Shown in pieces: positions 27,157 through 36,406 of a stretch of 64,000 bases of DNA. Position 1 is the stretch's first letter; each line of letters opens with the position of its first letter. The position numbers and the translations under genes are program-made. Under the pieces are notes generated by a model, which was not told the DNA's origin, did no database searches, and saw only the letters and a list, made by a program, of their open reading frames with translations. The DNA is from Pokkaliibacter sp. MBI-7 (lineage in GTDB: Bacteria; Pseudomonadota; Gammaproteobacteria; Pseudomonadales; Balneatricaceae): contig NZ_JARVTG010000001.1 in NCBI RefSeq assembly GCF_029846635.1, positions 3,528,501 to 3,592,500 on the forward strand, in the 5' to 3' direction.

Positions 27157-27821
27157 TCCAGACGGTAGCCCATGCCCCGTGCGGTGTGGATCAGCTTGAC
27201 GTCAAAGGGGTCGTCGATCTTGGCGCGCAGGCGGCGGATGGCCACCTCCACTACATTGGTGTCGCTGTCGAAGTTCATGTCCCAGATCTGCGAGGCGATC
27301 AGCGCCTTGGAAAAGATCTCCCCCTGCCGGCGCATCAGCAGCTCCAGCAGGGCAAATTCACGGGCGGTCAGATTGATCCGTTGCCCGGCACGGCTGACCC
27401 GGCGTTTGAGCAGATCCATTTCAAGATCCGCAACCTGCAGATGCGTCATCACCTGCTGGGGCTGACCACGCCGCAGCAGTGTACGGATACGGGCCAGCAG
27501 CTCAGTGAAGGCGAAGGGTTTGATCAGGTAATCATCGGCGCCCAGCTCCAGCCCGCGTACCCGGTCCTCGACACTGTCACGGGCGGTCAGGAACAGGACC
27601 GGCAGAACACGTCCTGCGGCACGCAGGGTACGCAATACTTCCCAGCCACTGAGATCGGGCAGCATGACATCCAGCACGATCAGGTCCGGCTCATCGCTCA
27701 GTGCCTGTTGCAGCCCGTCTGCGGCGGTGCCAGCGAGGCTGACGCTGAAGCCCGCCTCGACCAGCCCCTGCTGTAAATAGGTGGCAATACGCTGTTCGTC
27801 TTCAATAATCAGTAGGCGCAT
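27144..27821 (-). CDS. copR: OmpR-family copper response regulator
   Basis: 225 residues from ATG 27821 (MRLLIIEDEQR, the usual family start); an in-frame ATG at 27857 would add 12 residues. The receiver has acidic EDE, phospho-Asp in LIVLDVMLPDLSGWEV, Thr in LFLTARD and Lys in LIKPFAF. The winged helix at residues 130-225 ends ARGMGYRLE. It probably activates copABCD from the divergent intergenic region, where a cop-box-like sequence is present. Confidence 0.9.
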   Translation of the reverse strand: MRLLIIEDEQRIATYLQQGLVEAGFSVSLAGTAADGLQQALSDEPDLIVLDVMLPDLSGWEVLRTLRAAGRVLPVLFLTARDSVEDRVRGLELGADDYLIKPFAFTELLARIRTLLRRGQPQQVMTHLQVADLEMDLLKRRVSRAGQRINLTAREFALLELLMRRQGEIFSKALIASQIWDMNFDSDTNVVEVAIRRLRAKIDDPFDVKLIHTARGMGYRLEWTE

Positions 27822-27889
27822 GGTGTTCTGTGTTCGGGCCGCGTGTGAGGTGGTCATTATGCCTGCGGGACAGTGCAGCAGGGCAAAGC

Positions 27890-27904
27890 TGACAGAAATG
27901 TAAT
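27890..27904 (+). promoter_or_regulatory. CopR-binding 'cop box'-like site
   Basis: TGACAGAAATGTAAT lies between the divergent copR and copA genes, 69 bases before the copA start. The pattern TGACA-N4-TGTAAT resembles the cop box recognised by CopR in Pseudomonas copper operons. The match is read by eye; binding is inference. Confidence 0.55.
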
Positions 27905-27972
27905 GTTGGCGTCAGCGACGGGCAAGGTCGACGGCGTAAGCTGGGCAGCAGCTATCAATACAGGAGTGAATA

Positions 27973-30051
27973 ATGGCTTCCTTGACCTGGATGCGACGCT
28001 GGGGGAGTGCGCCCGGTGTGGCCGCGCTGGCCTGGGCGATGCTGACGCCAGCGACTGGCTGGGGCGGTACCTACCATCTGGTGATCGATCAGCGTGCGCT
28101 GGACATCGCTGGCCAGTCACAGCAGGCACTGACCATCAATGGCAGTGTGCCCGGTCCGACCCTGCGTTTTCGGGAGGGCGAGCAGGTGACGATCAACGTG
28201 ACCAACCGCCTCAAGGAAGACACTTCGCTGCACTGGCATGGCCTGCTGGTGCCCGCCAATCAGGATGGTGTGCCCGGCTTCAGTGGCTTCAAGCCGATCA
28301 AGCCTGGTCAGACCTTTACCTATCACTTTCCCATCCGTCAGGCGGGCACCTACTGGTATCACAGTCACTCCGGCTTTCAGGAGCAGGACGGCGTGTATGG
28401 CCCGCTGATCATCGAGCCTGCCGGTAAAGACCCGGTGCAGGCGGACCGAGACTATGTCGTCATGCTCTCCGACTGGGGGCAGGACAAGGGCGCGACCATC
28501 TATCGCAACCTCAAACGCAAGAGTGATTACTACAACAACCGGCCGGTTACGGTGGGCGACTTCCTTGATCAGGCCAGACAGCAGGGCTTCTCCCGTGCGC
28601 TGGACAATCGCCTGGCCTGGGGACAGATGCGGATGATGGATTCGGACATTTCGGATGTCAGCAGTGGTTATACCTACCTGATCAATGGCAAATCTGCCGC
28701 GGAAAACTGGACGGCCCTGTTCAAGCCCGGTGAGCGGGTGCGGTTGCGCTTTATCAATGGCTCGGCAATGAGCTACTTCGATGTGCGCATTCCCGGTCTG
28801 AAGATGACCGTGGTACAGGCGGATGGCAATAACGTGCAGCCCGTCAGTGTGGATGAGTTCCGCATGGCGGTCGCTGAAACCTATGATGTTATCGTCGAGC
28901 CGCAGGACAACCGGGCCTATACCTTGTTTGCCCAGACGGTCAGTCGCAGTAGCTATGCGCGCGCCACCCTGGCGCCACAGCAGGGAATGACGGCGGCGGT
29001 GCCACCGCTCAGCCCGGTGCCGGTGCTGACCATGGCTGATATGGGTATGGCGCCTGGTGGTATGGATCACTCGGGAATGGATCATTCGCAGATGGCTCCT
29101 GCAACGATGCCCATGAACGGCGATATGGCTGGGATGGACCACTCGAAAATGGATCATTCGCAGATGGCTCCTGCAACGATGCCCATGAGCGGCGATATGA
29201 CTTGGATGGACCACTCGAAAATGGACCACTCGCAGATGGCTCCTGCAACGATGCCCATGAGCGGTGATATGGCTGGTATGGATCACTCGAAAATGGATCA
29301 TTCGCAGATGGCTCCTGCAACGATGCCCATGAACGGTGATATGGCTGGGATGGATCACTCGAAAATGGACCATTCGCAGATGGCTCCTGCAACGATGCCC
29401 ATGAGCGGCGATATGGCCGGTATGGACCACTCGAAAATGGATCATTCACAAATGGACCACGGGCAAATGCCTTCTCCACCTGCTGCAGTGACAGCGCACC
29501 GCTCCGACTATGCGCCGGGCAGTGGGCTGGAGCCCAAAGCCGCAGACGGAGGGGTTTTTCTGGTCTATGGTGACCTCACCGCGTTACAGCCCTACAAGGA
29601 CTATCGCAAGCCTGATCGCGAAATTGAGCTGCGTCTGACCGGCAATATGGAGCGCTATATCTGGTCCATTAACGGCGTCAAATACAGCGATGCCGAGCCC
29701 ATGCATCTGACACTGGGAGAGCGCGTGCGGATCCGTTTCGTCAACGACACCATGATGATGCACCCGATGCACCTGCATGGCATGTGGATGCAGCTGGATC
29801 AGGGTAAAGGTGCGTTCAATCCGCTCAAACACATTGTTAACGTCGCACCGGGCACGACCATGACCGTGGATATTCCGGTGGATGCCGTGGGCGAGTGGGC
29901 CTTCCACTGTCACCTGATGTACCACATGGCCGCGGGCATGTTCCGCAAAATCGTGGTTGACCGACCCGCCTCTGCCAGTGCAGACGGTTCTTCTTCCCCC
30001 GGCGCTGAGACCGTCGCCGTGAACGCAGGAGGCGAGCAGCATGCGCATTAA
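27973..30051 (+). CDS. copA: Periplasmic multicopper oxidase CopA
   Basis: 692 residues, ATG with CAGGAG upstream. The N-terminus has MRRWGS followed by a hydrophobic stretch, consistent with Tat export of a folded copper enzyme. Copper ligands are visible as LHWHG, YWYHSHSG, HPMHLHG and HCHLMYHMAAGM, giving the type 1, 2 and 3 sites. Between the second and third cupredoxin domains lies a Met/His-rich insert with five near-identical 24-residue repeats. The enzyme oxidises Cu(I) and sequesters copper in the periplasm. The stop overlaps the copB start. Confidence 0.95.
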   Translation: MASLTWMRRWGSAPGVAALAWAMLTPATGWGGTYHLVIDQRALDIAGQSQQALTINGSVPGPTLRFREGEQVTINVTNRLKEDTSLHWHGLLVPANQDGVPGFSGFKPIKPGQTFTYHFPIRQAGTYWYHSHSGFQEQDGVYGPLIIEPAGKDPVQADRDYVVMLSDWGQDKGATIYRNLKRKSDYYNNRPVTVGDFLDQARQQGFSRALDNRLAWGQMRMMDSDISDVSSGYTYLINGKSAAENWTALFKPGERVRLRFINGSAMSYFDVRIPGLKMTVVQADGNNVQPVSVDEFRMAVAETYDVIVEPQDNRAYTLFAQTVSRSSYARATLAPQQGMTAAVPPLSPVPVLTMADMGMAPGGMDHSGMDHSQMAPATMPMNGDMAGMDHSKMDHSQMAPATMPMSGDMTWMDHSKMDHSQMAPATMPMSGDMAGMDHSKMDHSQMAPATMPMNGDMAGMDHSKMDHSQMAPATMPMSGDMAGMDHSKMDHSQMDHGQMPSPPAAVTAHRSDYAPGSGLEPKAADGGVFLVYGDLTALQPYKDYRKPDREIELRLTGNMERYIWSINGVKYSDAEPMHLTLGERVRIRFVNDTMMMHPMHLHGMWMQLDQGKGAFNPLKHIVNVAPGTTMTVDIPVDAVGEWAFHCHLMYHMAAGMFRKIVVDRPASASADGSSSPGAETVAVNAGGEQHAH
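29092..29451 (+). repeat. Five 72-bp tandem repeats inside copA
   Basis: Each unit encodes MAPATMPM(N/S)GDMAGMDHS followed by KMDHSQ. Copies differ at a few positions only (one has TWM for AGM), so the array is recent or kept homogeneous. Each unit carries six Met and two His, a copper-binding pattern. Copy-number changes would keep the frame. Confidence 0.93.
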
Positions 30052-30784
30052 TCAACACTCCACATCACGCCTGGCAGCGAGCCGTAACGCCTGTGTGCTG
30101 CTGGGGTGCCTGCTGACCAGTACCGCCTTTGCCCATGATGAAAAGATGGACTCGATGGTCATCCCGACACTGACGCTGGACCGTCTGGAGTGGCGTGCAG
30201 GCCCGGGCAGCGATGTGCTGGCATGGGAAGGGGCACTGCGGATTGGTAATGATAGCAATGCCTTCTTGTGGCGCAGCAAGGGCGAGCAGCTTAGCGGCGG
30301 GACGACTGAAAAGGCAGAAAATCAGCTGTTATGGCAGCACATGGTCAGTGAGTTTTTCAATCTGCATACCGGTATACGGCAGGACCAACGGCCGTCACCG
30401 ACACGCAGCTACGCGGTGATCGGTGTGGACGGGCTGGCGCCTTACTGGATCGAGACCAATGCTGACCTGTATGTCAGCGATCAGGGGCGACTGAGTGCAC
30501 GGTTGGAGCTGGCCCACGATCTGGCCATTACTTCCCGGCTCAGCCTGCAGCCTGCGCTGGAGATCAATGCTGCGGCCGATGATGACCTGGCGATTGATGA
30601 AGGAGCAGGGGTGACCCGTTCCGAGCTGGGATTGCGGCTGCGTTATGCGGTGACACCCGATATTGCCCCCTACGTGGGCATGCACTGGGAGCAGACGTAC
30701 GGCAAGACGGCGGATCTGGTGCGTCATCATGGTGAACGGACGGCCACGACCTATGGACTGGTCGGTATCAGCCTGTCGTTCTGA
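30041..30784 (+). CDS. copB: Copper resistance outer-membrane protein CopB
   Basis: 247 residues; the start overlaps the copA end by 11 bases and has AGGAGG upstream. The signal peptide ends near TAFAHDE. The rest shows alternating hydrophobic strands (LSARLELAHDLAITSRLSLQP, VGMHWEQTYG) and a final aromatic, GLVGISLSF, as expected for a beta-barrel. It is shorter than many CopB proteins because it lacks the long Met-rich N-terminal insert. It probably forms the outer-membrane part of CopAB copper handling. Confidence 0.92.
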   Translation: MRINQHSTSRLAASRNACVLLGCLLTSTAFAHDEKMDSMVIPTLTLDRLEWRAGPGSDVLAWEGALRIGNDSNAFLWRSKGEQLSGGTTEKAENQLLWQHMVSEFFNLHTGIRQDQRPSPTRSYAVIGVDGLAPYWIETNADLYVSDQGRLSARLELAHDLAITSRLSLQPALEINAAADDDLAIDEGAGVTRSELGLRLRYAVTPDIAPYVGMHWEQTYGKTADLVRHHGERTATTYGLVGISLSF

Positions 30785-30937
30785 CTCACTGCCCGGCGCT
30801 GTGCTGGCCCGCTGTCCATGTACCTGCCTCGTGGCGGCGTGGCGGGCAGGGCGCCCGGGCGTATCCGGTGACATAAAACGAGCAGCAAACGCTCACACTA
30901 TGAGGTGGATGACCCCACCCAGAGGGAGAATACAACA

Positions 30938-31294
30938 ATGCAGCGCTTATCCCGCATTTTGACACTGGTACTGGCAATGCTGAGTGCCGGCCTGACCCTG
31001 TCCGCACAGGCCCATATGGCGATTCAGAGTACAGAACCTGCCGACAAGCAGGTGCTCAGTGCCTCGCCCGGCCATATCACCCTGACGTTTCCGATGGCGG
31101 TGACCCTCACCAAGGTGACCGTGCAGCCTGCCGGCGGTGAGGCGATCACTCTGCCGGTGCAGCGGGTGGCCGAAGCGGTACATACCATTGCGACACCGGC
31201 GTTGCCGCAGGGCACCTACGCGGTCAAATGGATCTGTCTGGGACATGATGGCCACAAGATGTCCGGTGAGTTCGGCTTCGTCGTCAAACCATGA
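30938..31294 (+). CDS. copC: Periplasmic copper chaperone CopC
   Basis: 118 residues from ATG 30938 with AGGGAGA upstream. The signal peptide is cleaved near AQA-HM, leaving an N-terminal His that in CopC proteins ligates Cu(II). STEPADKQVL, LTFPMAV and KWICLGHDGHKMSGEFGFVV follow the CopC fold, with His and Met residues near the end. It starts 153 bases after copB, across a GC-rich inverted repeat, so it may be less expressed than copAB. Its stop overlaps copD by 4 bases (ATGA). Confidence 0.92.
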   Translation: MQRLSRILTLVLAMLSAGLTLSAQAHMAIQSTEPADKQVLSASPGHITLTFPMAVTLTKVTVQPAGGEAITLPVQRVAEAVHTIATPALPQGTYAVKWICLGHDGHKMSGEFGFVVKP

Positions 31295-32160
31295 TGCTGG
31301 GTACGTTGTCCGGGTGGGAAGTGCTGACCCTGCTGAGCAAGCTGGGCAGCTATGGTGCGATGGCCGCACTGGCAGGCGCGCTGTTTATGCGCAACTGTCT
31401 TTATTCTGCGGAGGTGGAGCCATGGCTGCGACGCTATCTGTGGGTGGGTTGCGGTGGCACGCTGGTCATGACGCTGCTGTCTTTCCTGATTCAGGTAGGC
31501 GCGCTGGCTGAAGACGGTGTGGCGGGTATGTTCGATGCATCACTGGCAGGCATGTTGTGGTCATCGGGCAATGGCACGACAGCATGGCTGCGCCTGCTGG
31601 CGGCTGTCGTGGTGCTGATCAGCCGTCGTCATCTGCATCATGCCGGGCAGTATCGCTGGCTGGCAGGAGTGGCGGGTACGCTGATAGCTGCTTCTTTTGC
31701 CAGCAGTGGACATATGGCCACGGAGGGCGGTCTGGCAGCCCTTACGGTGGCATTGCATGCGCTGACCGCACTGATCTGGATGGGCAGCCTGTTGCCACTG
31801 TGGCAGCACCTGCAGCTGACTAAACCCCATCATGCAGCAGCGGTGCTGACGCGCTTTGGGGAGCTGGCGGGATATCTGGTGGCCCTGTTGCTGCTGGCCG
31901 GAGTCTTCATGCTGTGGCGCATCAGTGGTGGCCACTGGCAGGGGCTGGTGGATTCTGTGTATGGCCAGAGCATACTGCTCAAGCTGCTGCTGGTGAGCGG
32001 ATTATTGCTGCTGGCCGCGCTCAATCGCTGGCAACTGGTGCCAGCGTTACCCGCCAGCAGCCGCGCACTTGACCTGTCCCTGAAGGTGGAAAAGCTGCTC
32101 GGACTGGCGGTGCTGCTGGTCACAGTATTGCTGACGACCCTGATGGGACCGGAAGGCTGA
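31291..32160 (+). CDS. copD: Copper resistance inner-membrane protein CopD
   Basis: 289 residues with about eight predicted transmembrane helices from LLSKLGSYGAMAALAGALF to LGLAVLLVTVLLTTLMG. His residues near the membrane faces (RRHLHHAG, SSGHMATEG, ALHALTALIWMGSLLPLWQHL) fit the CopD/YcnJ family, which imports copper delivered by CopC. It overlaps copC by 4 bases, so the two are translationally coupled. It ends the operon and converges with the next gene. Confidence 0.92.
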   Translation: MMLGTLSGWEVLTLLSKLGSYGAMAALAGALFMRNCLYSAEVEPWLRRYLWVGCGGTLVMTLLSFLIQVGALAEDGVAGMFDASLAGMLWSSGNGTTAWLRLLAAVVVLISRRHLHHAGQYRWLAGVAGTLIAASFASSGHMATEGGLAALTVALHALTALIWMGSLLPLWQHLQLTKPHHAAAVLTRFGELAGYLVALLLLAGVFMLWRISGGHWQGLVDSVYGQSILLKLLLVSGLLLLAALNRWQLVPALPASSRALDLSLKVEKLLGLAVLLVTVLLTTLMGPEG

Positions 32161-32182
32161 TCTGCTGCACGCTGGCGTGTGT

Positions 32183-33820
32183 TTACTCCAGCAGCACCCT
32201 GACCTGATTACGGCCAGCGGTCTTGGCGGCGTACAGGGCACGGTCAGCCACCTCCAGCACCTGCTTCGATTCGATCGGGCTGGAGGTGTCCGTGATACCG
32301 GCGCTGAAGGTGACGGTGAAGGTTTCATCGCCCGCCTGAAACTGCAGTTTGGCAAAGTCCTCACGAATCTGGTCGATCACCCGGGCGGCATCTGCACTGC
32401 TACTCTGCGGCATCACCAGAGCGAACTCCTCACCCCCGTAACGGCCAATGCTGTCAATCTTACGCAGACGCTGGCGCAGCATGTTGGCCAGGGTGCGGAT
32501 GACGTTGTCACCAGTGAGATGACCATAGGTGTCATTGACCCGTTTGAAGTGGTCGATATCCAGCATCACCACACTGGTCACCTTGTCGAACCGGCGGGCA
32601 CGTTCCGTCTCCAGCACGACCTGCTCCTTGATATTGGCGTGGGTGATCAGCCCGGTCAGGCTGTCCCGTGACAGGGAGTTGGCGAGGGTGCGGGCGCGAC
32701 GTACCCGGGCAAAGACGGTAGTAATCAGCGTCTGGTCACTGACGGGTTTGGTGATGAAGTCATCCCCGGCACGTAGCAGGGCATCCATCTGCCGGTGTGC
32801 GTCCACCACGCCGGACACATAGACAATGGCAATCTGCAGCAACTCATCATGGAAGCGGATGATCTGCGCCAGATAAGGGCCGGGACACTCCGGCATATTG
32901 ACGTCGAGCAGAATGATTTCGGGGTGAAAACGCATCAGCGTCGGGTGAATATCCGCCGGGTTGTCCAGCACTTCCACCATCATCCCGGCGGCGCGCAGTA
33001 CCAGTGCATAACGCGATGACAGCTCATGGTCATCATCGATGATAAGTACCCGGTAGGGTTCGTCGGTCTGACGCCGGAAGTAACGTTCGAGGCTGTTCTC
33101 CAGTGCTGAAAAGTTCACCGGCTTGCTGAGAAAACCACTGGCGCCAGCACTGGCAGCCTTGAGCTGGGTGGCGAAGTCATCCTGGCTGGTAAGAACGAAC
33201 AGCGGCACAGTGAGGTTGGCCTGGCCGTTACTCAGCATGGCGGCCTTATTCAGTTGCGGATGGTGATCAAAGTCGACAATCAGCGCATCGGGACGCTGCT
33301 GCAGGCAGGCCTGATGCAGAAGGGCGTCGTCGGCGAACAGCCGGACCCGGTAACCGAAGTTACTCAGGGTGTTCTGCAGGCTGTCGGCCATGTCCTGATC
33401 GGCCTCGAGAATATACAGCAGCGTATCGTCCTGCTGTTCCGGGACCGGCTCAGGCGTCAGCAGCGAGGTCAGGGACTGCGACGCCGTCGGTTGCGGTACG
33501 CTGAGAGTGTGCATGGCTTGCGCCAGTCGCAGCAGCTTTTCGGGCTCAATGCTGTCGAGGGTCAGCAGCTGATCGGTCTGCTGCTCCCTGTTGCGGCAGT
33601 CCTGGCCCAGCTGTTCAAAACCGTAGGTGCCGGCACTGCCAGCCAGTCGGTGCAGTCGCTGGCGCAGATCGGCCAGGGTTTCCCGGGTACTGGTACCGGC
33701 ATCGGGCAGGCTGGCGGCCAGCTGCTGTAACGCAGGTACTTCACTGTGCAGATGGGCGATAAACTGCTCGGCCAGAAGTTGCAGTTGCTGCTGCAGCTCG
33801 GCGCCGCGTTCATCGATCAT
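32183..33820 (-). CDS. Hpt-REC-REC-GGDEF diguanylate cyclase
   Basis: 545 residues. An Hpt-like domain lies at residues 1-110 with LRQRLHRLAGSAGTYGF. A first receiver (130-250) has LIVDFDHH in place of the canonical motif and a Lys in FLSKP. A second, canonical receiver (255-375) has IIDDDHE, ILLDVNMP and FITKP. The GGDEF domain (380-545) has RYGGEEFALVM and an RKID inhibitory site five residues upstream, so it is probably an active, feedback-inhibited cyclase. Its start overlaps the stop of the lone receiver gene by 11 bases. Confidence 0.9.
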   Translation of the reverse strand: MIDERGAELQQQLQLLAEQFIAHLHSEVPALQQLAASLPDAGTSTRETLADLRQRLHRLAGSAGTYGFEQLGQDCRNREQQTDQLLTLDSIEPEKLLRLAQAMHTLSVPQPTASQSLTSLLTPEPVPEQQDDTLLYILEADQDMADSLQNTLSNFGYRVRLFADDALLHQACLQQRPDALIVDFDHHPQLNKAAMLSNGQANLTVPLFVLTSQDDFATQLKAASAGASGFLSKPVNFSALENSLERYFRRQTDEPYRVLIIDDDHELSSRYALVLRAAGMMVEVLDNPADIHPTLMRFHPEIILLDVNMPECPGPYLAQIIRFHDELLQIAIVYVSGVVDAHRQMDALLRAGDDFITKPVSDQTLITTVFARVRRARTLANSLSRDSLTGLITHANIKEQVVLETERARRFDKVTSVVMLDIDHFKRVNDTYGHLTGDNVIRTLANMLRQRLRKIDSIGRYGGEEFALVMPQSSSADAARVIDQIREDFAKLQFQAGDETFTVTFSAGITDTSSPIESKQVLEVADRALYAAKTAGRNQVRVLLE

Positions 33821-34199
33821 GGTGCTTGTTCCAGATGTTTCTGACCTGTGTGGCCAGTTGCATGGGACTGAACGGCTTGATGATCACATCGCTGGCACCC
33901 AGGCTGTGATAATAGGCAACCTCTTCGGGCTGCACCTTGGCGGTCATGAACGCCACCGGAATATCTGTCAGATCCACCAGTTTGCGCAGACGCTCAAGGG
34001 TCTCGGCACCATCGATACCGGGCATCATGACATCGAGCAGGATAAAGTGCGGTGCGAAGTCCTGTACTTTGTCCAGAGCCTCCTGGCCGGAAGAGCAGGT
34101 CAGCACCTGAAAACCGCCGACGACTTCCAGTGCCACCCGGGCTACCGCCTGAATGGAAGGATCATCTTCGACGTGCATGATGCGCTTCAGCTCATCCAT
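33810..34199 (-). CDS. Single-domain response regulator
   Basis: 129 residues: only a CheY-like receiver with VEDDPSIQ, phospho-Asp in FILLDVMMPGIDG, Thr/Ala in AFMTAKV and Lys in VIIKPFSP. It has no output domain and is translationally coupled to the Hpt-REC-REC-GGDEF gene. It is suited to shuttle phosphate between the upstream kinases and that Hpt domain, a relay inferred from gene order. Confidence 0.9.
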   Translation of the reverse strand: MDELKRIMHVEDDPSIQAVARVALEVVGGFQVLTCSSGQEALDKVQDFAPHFILLDVMMPGIDGAETLERLRKLVDLTDIPVAFMTAKVQPEEVAYYHSLGASDVIIKPFSPMQLATQVRNIWNKHHDR

Positions 34200-34396
34200 T
34201 GATATTTGCCTTAGACATGAAAGAGTTATCGCTCTCGCAGAGCATGGTTGCTAACGGTTGTTTACTCTGTGCTGGGCCGTAAACACTTCGCGTCGGGCAT
34301 ACGCCGGTGCTTAGCAGCAAGCCTCCAAAGGATAGGCGGAGCCGCGTTATGTTGCTACCGGTAATTTAGCTGCGCCTGATCGGCCAGCAGATTCCA

Positions 34397-36406
34397 TTAT
34401 GACGCGGTTGCCCCCTGATGCTGCTGCGGTGTTTCAGGTTCATTTCTGGACAGAATGGGCAGCTCGAACCAGAAGCAGGCGCCGAGCCCTTCAATGGAGT
34501 CAAAGCCCACATCGCCGCCCATATGTCGGATCAGCTCCTTACAGATCGCCAGCCCCAGCCCGGTACCGCCCTGCTGACGGCGGCTGGAGGAGTCTGCCTG
34601 ACTGAACTGCTGGAAGATATGGGCGTGAAAACTTGCCGGTACGCCAGGGCCGAAGTCGCGGACCTTGACCCTGACACGATGCCGATAGGTTTCCGATTCG
34701 ATCTCGATCACCCCCTGTGCCGGGGAGAACTTGGCTGCATTGGACAGGTAGTTGCCGATCACCTGCAGCAGACGCTGGCTGTCGACTTCCACCTCCACAT
34801 CGGTGTGATTAAGCAGCTGGAACTGTACCGGAAACTCTTTCAGCAACGACTGATTAAGCGTGATGGCACTTTCCAGCAGCGGCTGCAGTTGCTGCGGACG
34901 CAGCTCAAAGCGCATCTGGCCGCGCCGCAGTTTGTCCATATCCAGCAGGTCATCAATCAGCTGGCTCAGGCGCTGGCTGTTATCGTGTGCGATGTCGAGC
35001 ATGGTCGTCAGCTGCGCCGGGGCGTCACCGACGACACCGGCCCTCACCAGATCAAGGGCGCCGACGATCGCGGTCAGCGGGGTGCGCAGCTCGTGGCTGA
35101 TGGTGGCGATAAAGTCGCTCTTGATGCGCTCCATACGCTTGAATTCCGTCAGGTCCTGAATCTGCAGGATCAGATAGTCAGCCCCGCTGGCACAGTTGAC
35201 CAGTGCGGCGCTTTCCCAGACATCAATCCAGTCGCCATTGGCCCGCCGGTAGCGCTTTTCCTGCTGATAGTTACGCTGCTGGCCCTTGCGCAGGGCATGC
35301 AGCATCTGTTTGCTGACGGGCTGATCCAGCGGGTGAGTCAGCTCCAGCAGTGACTGGCCACCGAGGCTGTTGGCACTTTGTCCCAGCAACTGGCACAGGG
35401 TGGTGTTGCACTCCATCAGCTGGCCCTGGGGGCTGAGCAGGGCCATGCCCTGTGGCGCCGTCTCAAAGGCGCCGGCGAAGCGTTGCTGACTTTCCGCCAG
35501 TGCCTGCAGGATCAGGGTCTGGCGGCGGTAGGCGCGACACAGGTTAAGCAGCAGCAGTGCGGTCAGCAGGGAGACGGTGATGGCCAGACCATAGCCAAGG
35601 CGCTGGTCCAGCACAGGGGTGCCATCGCGTGGTGCCACCAGCAGACGCCAGCGGGTTCCTGCGGCAATGATGTCATTGCTGACCGCCGTGCTGTCCAGTA
35701 GCCCCGTGTTGTTGCTCAGCTGCGGATGCTCATCTTCATCCAGATTGCGCAGGGCGTAACTGATGTGCAGCTGGGCCGCGGCCTGGCGTAGTGACTCCTG
35801 CACGGCATCAGCATCCAGCACGGTACTGACGATGCCCCAGTAATGGCCATCTGCCAGAAACACCGGCGCACGGAAGATCAGGCCCTGTCCACCCTGACGC
35901 AGGGGCACGGGCCCGGACAGAATAGCGCGCTGCTGACGGATGGCCCGGGCAACACTGGGCCACTGGTTGGGAATGTTGGGATAGAACAGACCGATAGCCT
36001 GCTCATTGCCCTTGAGAGGGTAGACATAGCTGATTCGGTTATCCGGGGCAATACCGATATTGCGGATATATTTACCCTGCTGCTGCAGGCCTCTGATCCA
36101 GGGCTCCAGCGTATCGTTATCGTACTGACCATTCTGGGCACGCAGGTAAGACACCAGCCCGGAGGCCAGATAGAGATTACTGTTCAGCTCGGTATCAATC
36201 AGAGTGCGCAGTTGCCCCATGCTGACAAGCAGCTCCTGACGCTGCTCGTTGTCATATTGCTGGCGCTGCTGATGCAGAATGAATTCACTGACGGCCAGCA
36301 TCAGAATCAGTGCCAGCAGCGCCTGCCAGCCGCCGCTGTACCACGGGAGTCGGGCCTGTTGTGGCTGCAGGACCGACTGGAATGCGGGAGAGGCCTGATC
36401 CGTCAT
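34397..36406 (-). CDS. CHASE-PAS membrane histidine kinase
   Basis: 669 residues. Membrane segments at about 27-46 and 270-290 enclose a CHASE-type periplasmic domain (ELNSNLYLASGLVSYLRAQ, IGIAPDNRISYVYPL). A PAS domain follows, then HisKA with FIATISHELRTPLTAIV and an HATPase with NAAKFSPA, DFGPGVP and GGTGLGLAICKEL. There is no receiver or DNA-binding domain. Its start overlaps the stop of the next kinase gene by 4 bases, indicating an operon. CHASE ligands are small extracellular molecules; the ligand here is not evident. Confidence 0.9.
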   Translation of the reverse strand: MTDQASPAFQSVLQPQQARLPWYSGGWQALLALILMLAVSEFILHQQRQQYDNEQRQELLVSMGQLRTLIDTELNSNLYLASGLVSYLRAQNGQYDNDTLEPWIRGLQQQGKYIRNIGIAPDNRISYVYPLKGNEQAIGLFYPNIPNQWPSVARAIRQQRAILSGPVPLRQGGQGLIFRAPVFLADGHYWGIVSTVLDADAVQESLRQAAAQLHISYALRNLDEDEHPQLSNNTGLLDSTAVSNDIIAAGTRWRLLVAPRDGTPVLDQRLGYGLAITVSLLTALLLLNLCRAYRRQTLILQALAESQQRFAGAFETAPQGMALLSPQGQLMECNTTLCQLLGQSANSLGGQSLLELTHPLDQPVSKQMLHALRKGQQRNYQQEKRYRRANGDWIDVWESAALVNCASGADYLILQIQDLTEFKRMERIKSDFIATISHELRTPLTAIVGALDLVRAGVVGDAPAQLTTMLDIAHDNSQRLSQLIDDLLDMDKLRRGQMRFELRPQQLQPLLESAITLNQSLLKEFPVQFQLLNHTDVEVEVDSQRLLQVIGNYLSNAAKFSPAQGVIEIESETYRHRVRVKVRDFGPGVPASFHAHIFQQFSQADSSSRRQQGGTGLGLAICKELIRHMGGDVGFDSIEGLGACFWFELPILSRNEPETPQQHQGATAS

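Noticed and set aside
28117..29445. A 442-codon minus-strand frame opposite copA
   Set aside because: It is antisense to a clear multicopper oxidase, and its His/Arg-rich repeats are just the complement of the Met/His repeats.
29092..29451. CRISPR-like array
   Set aside because: The 72-bp units are contiguous coding repeats without unique spacers.
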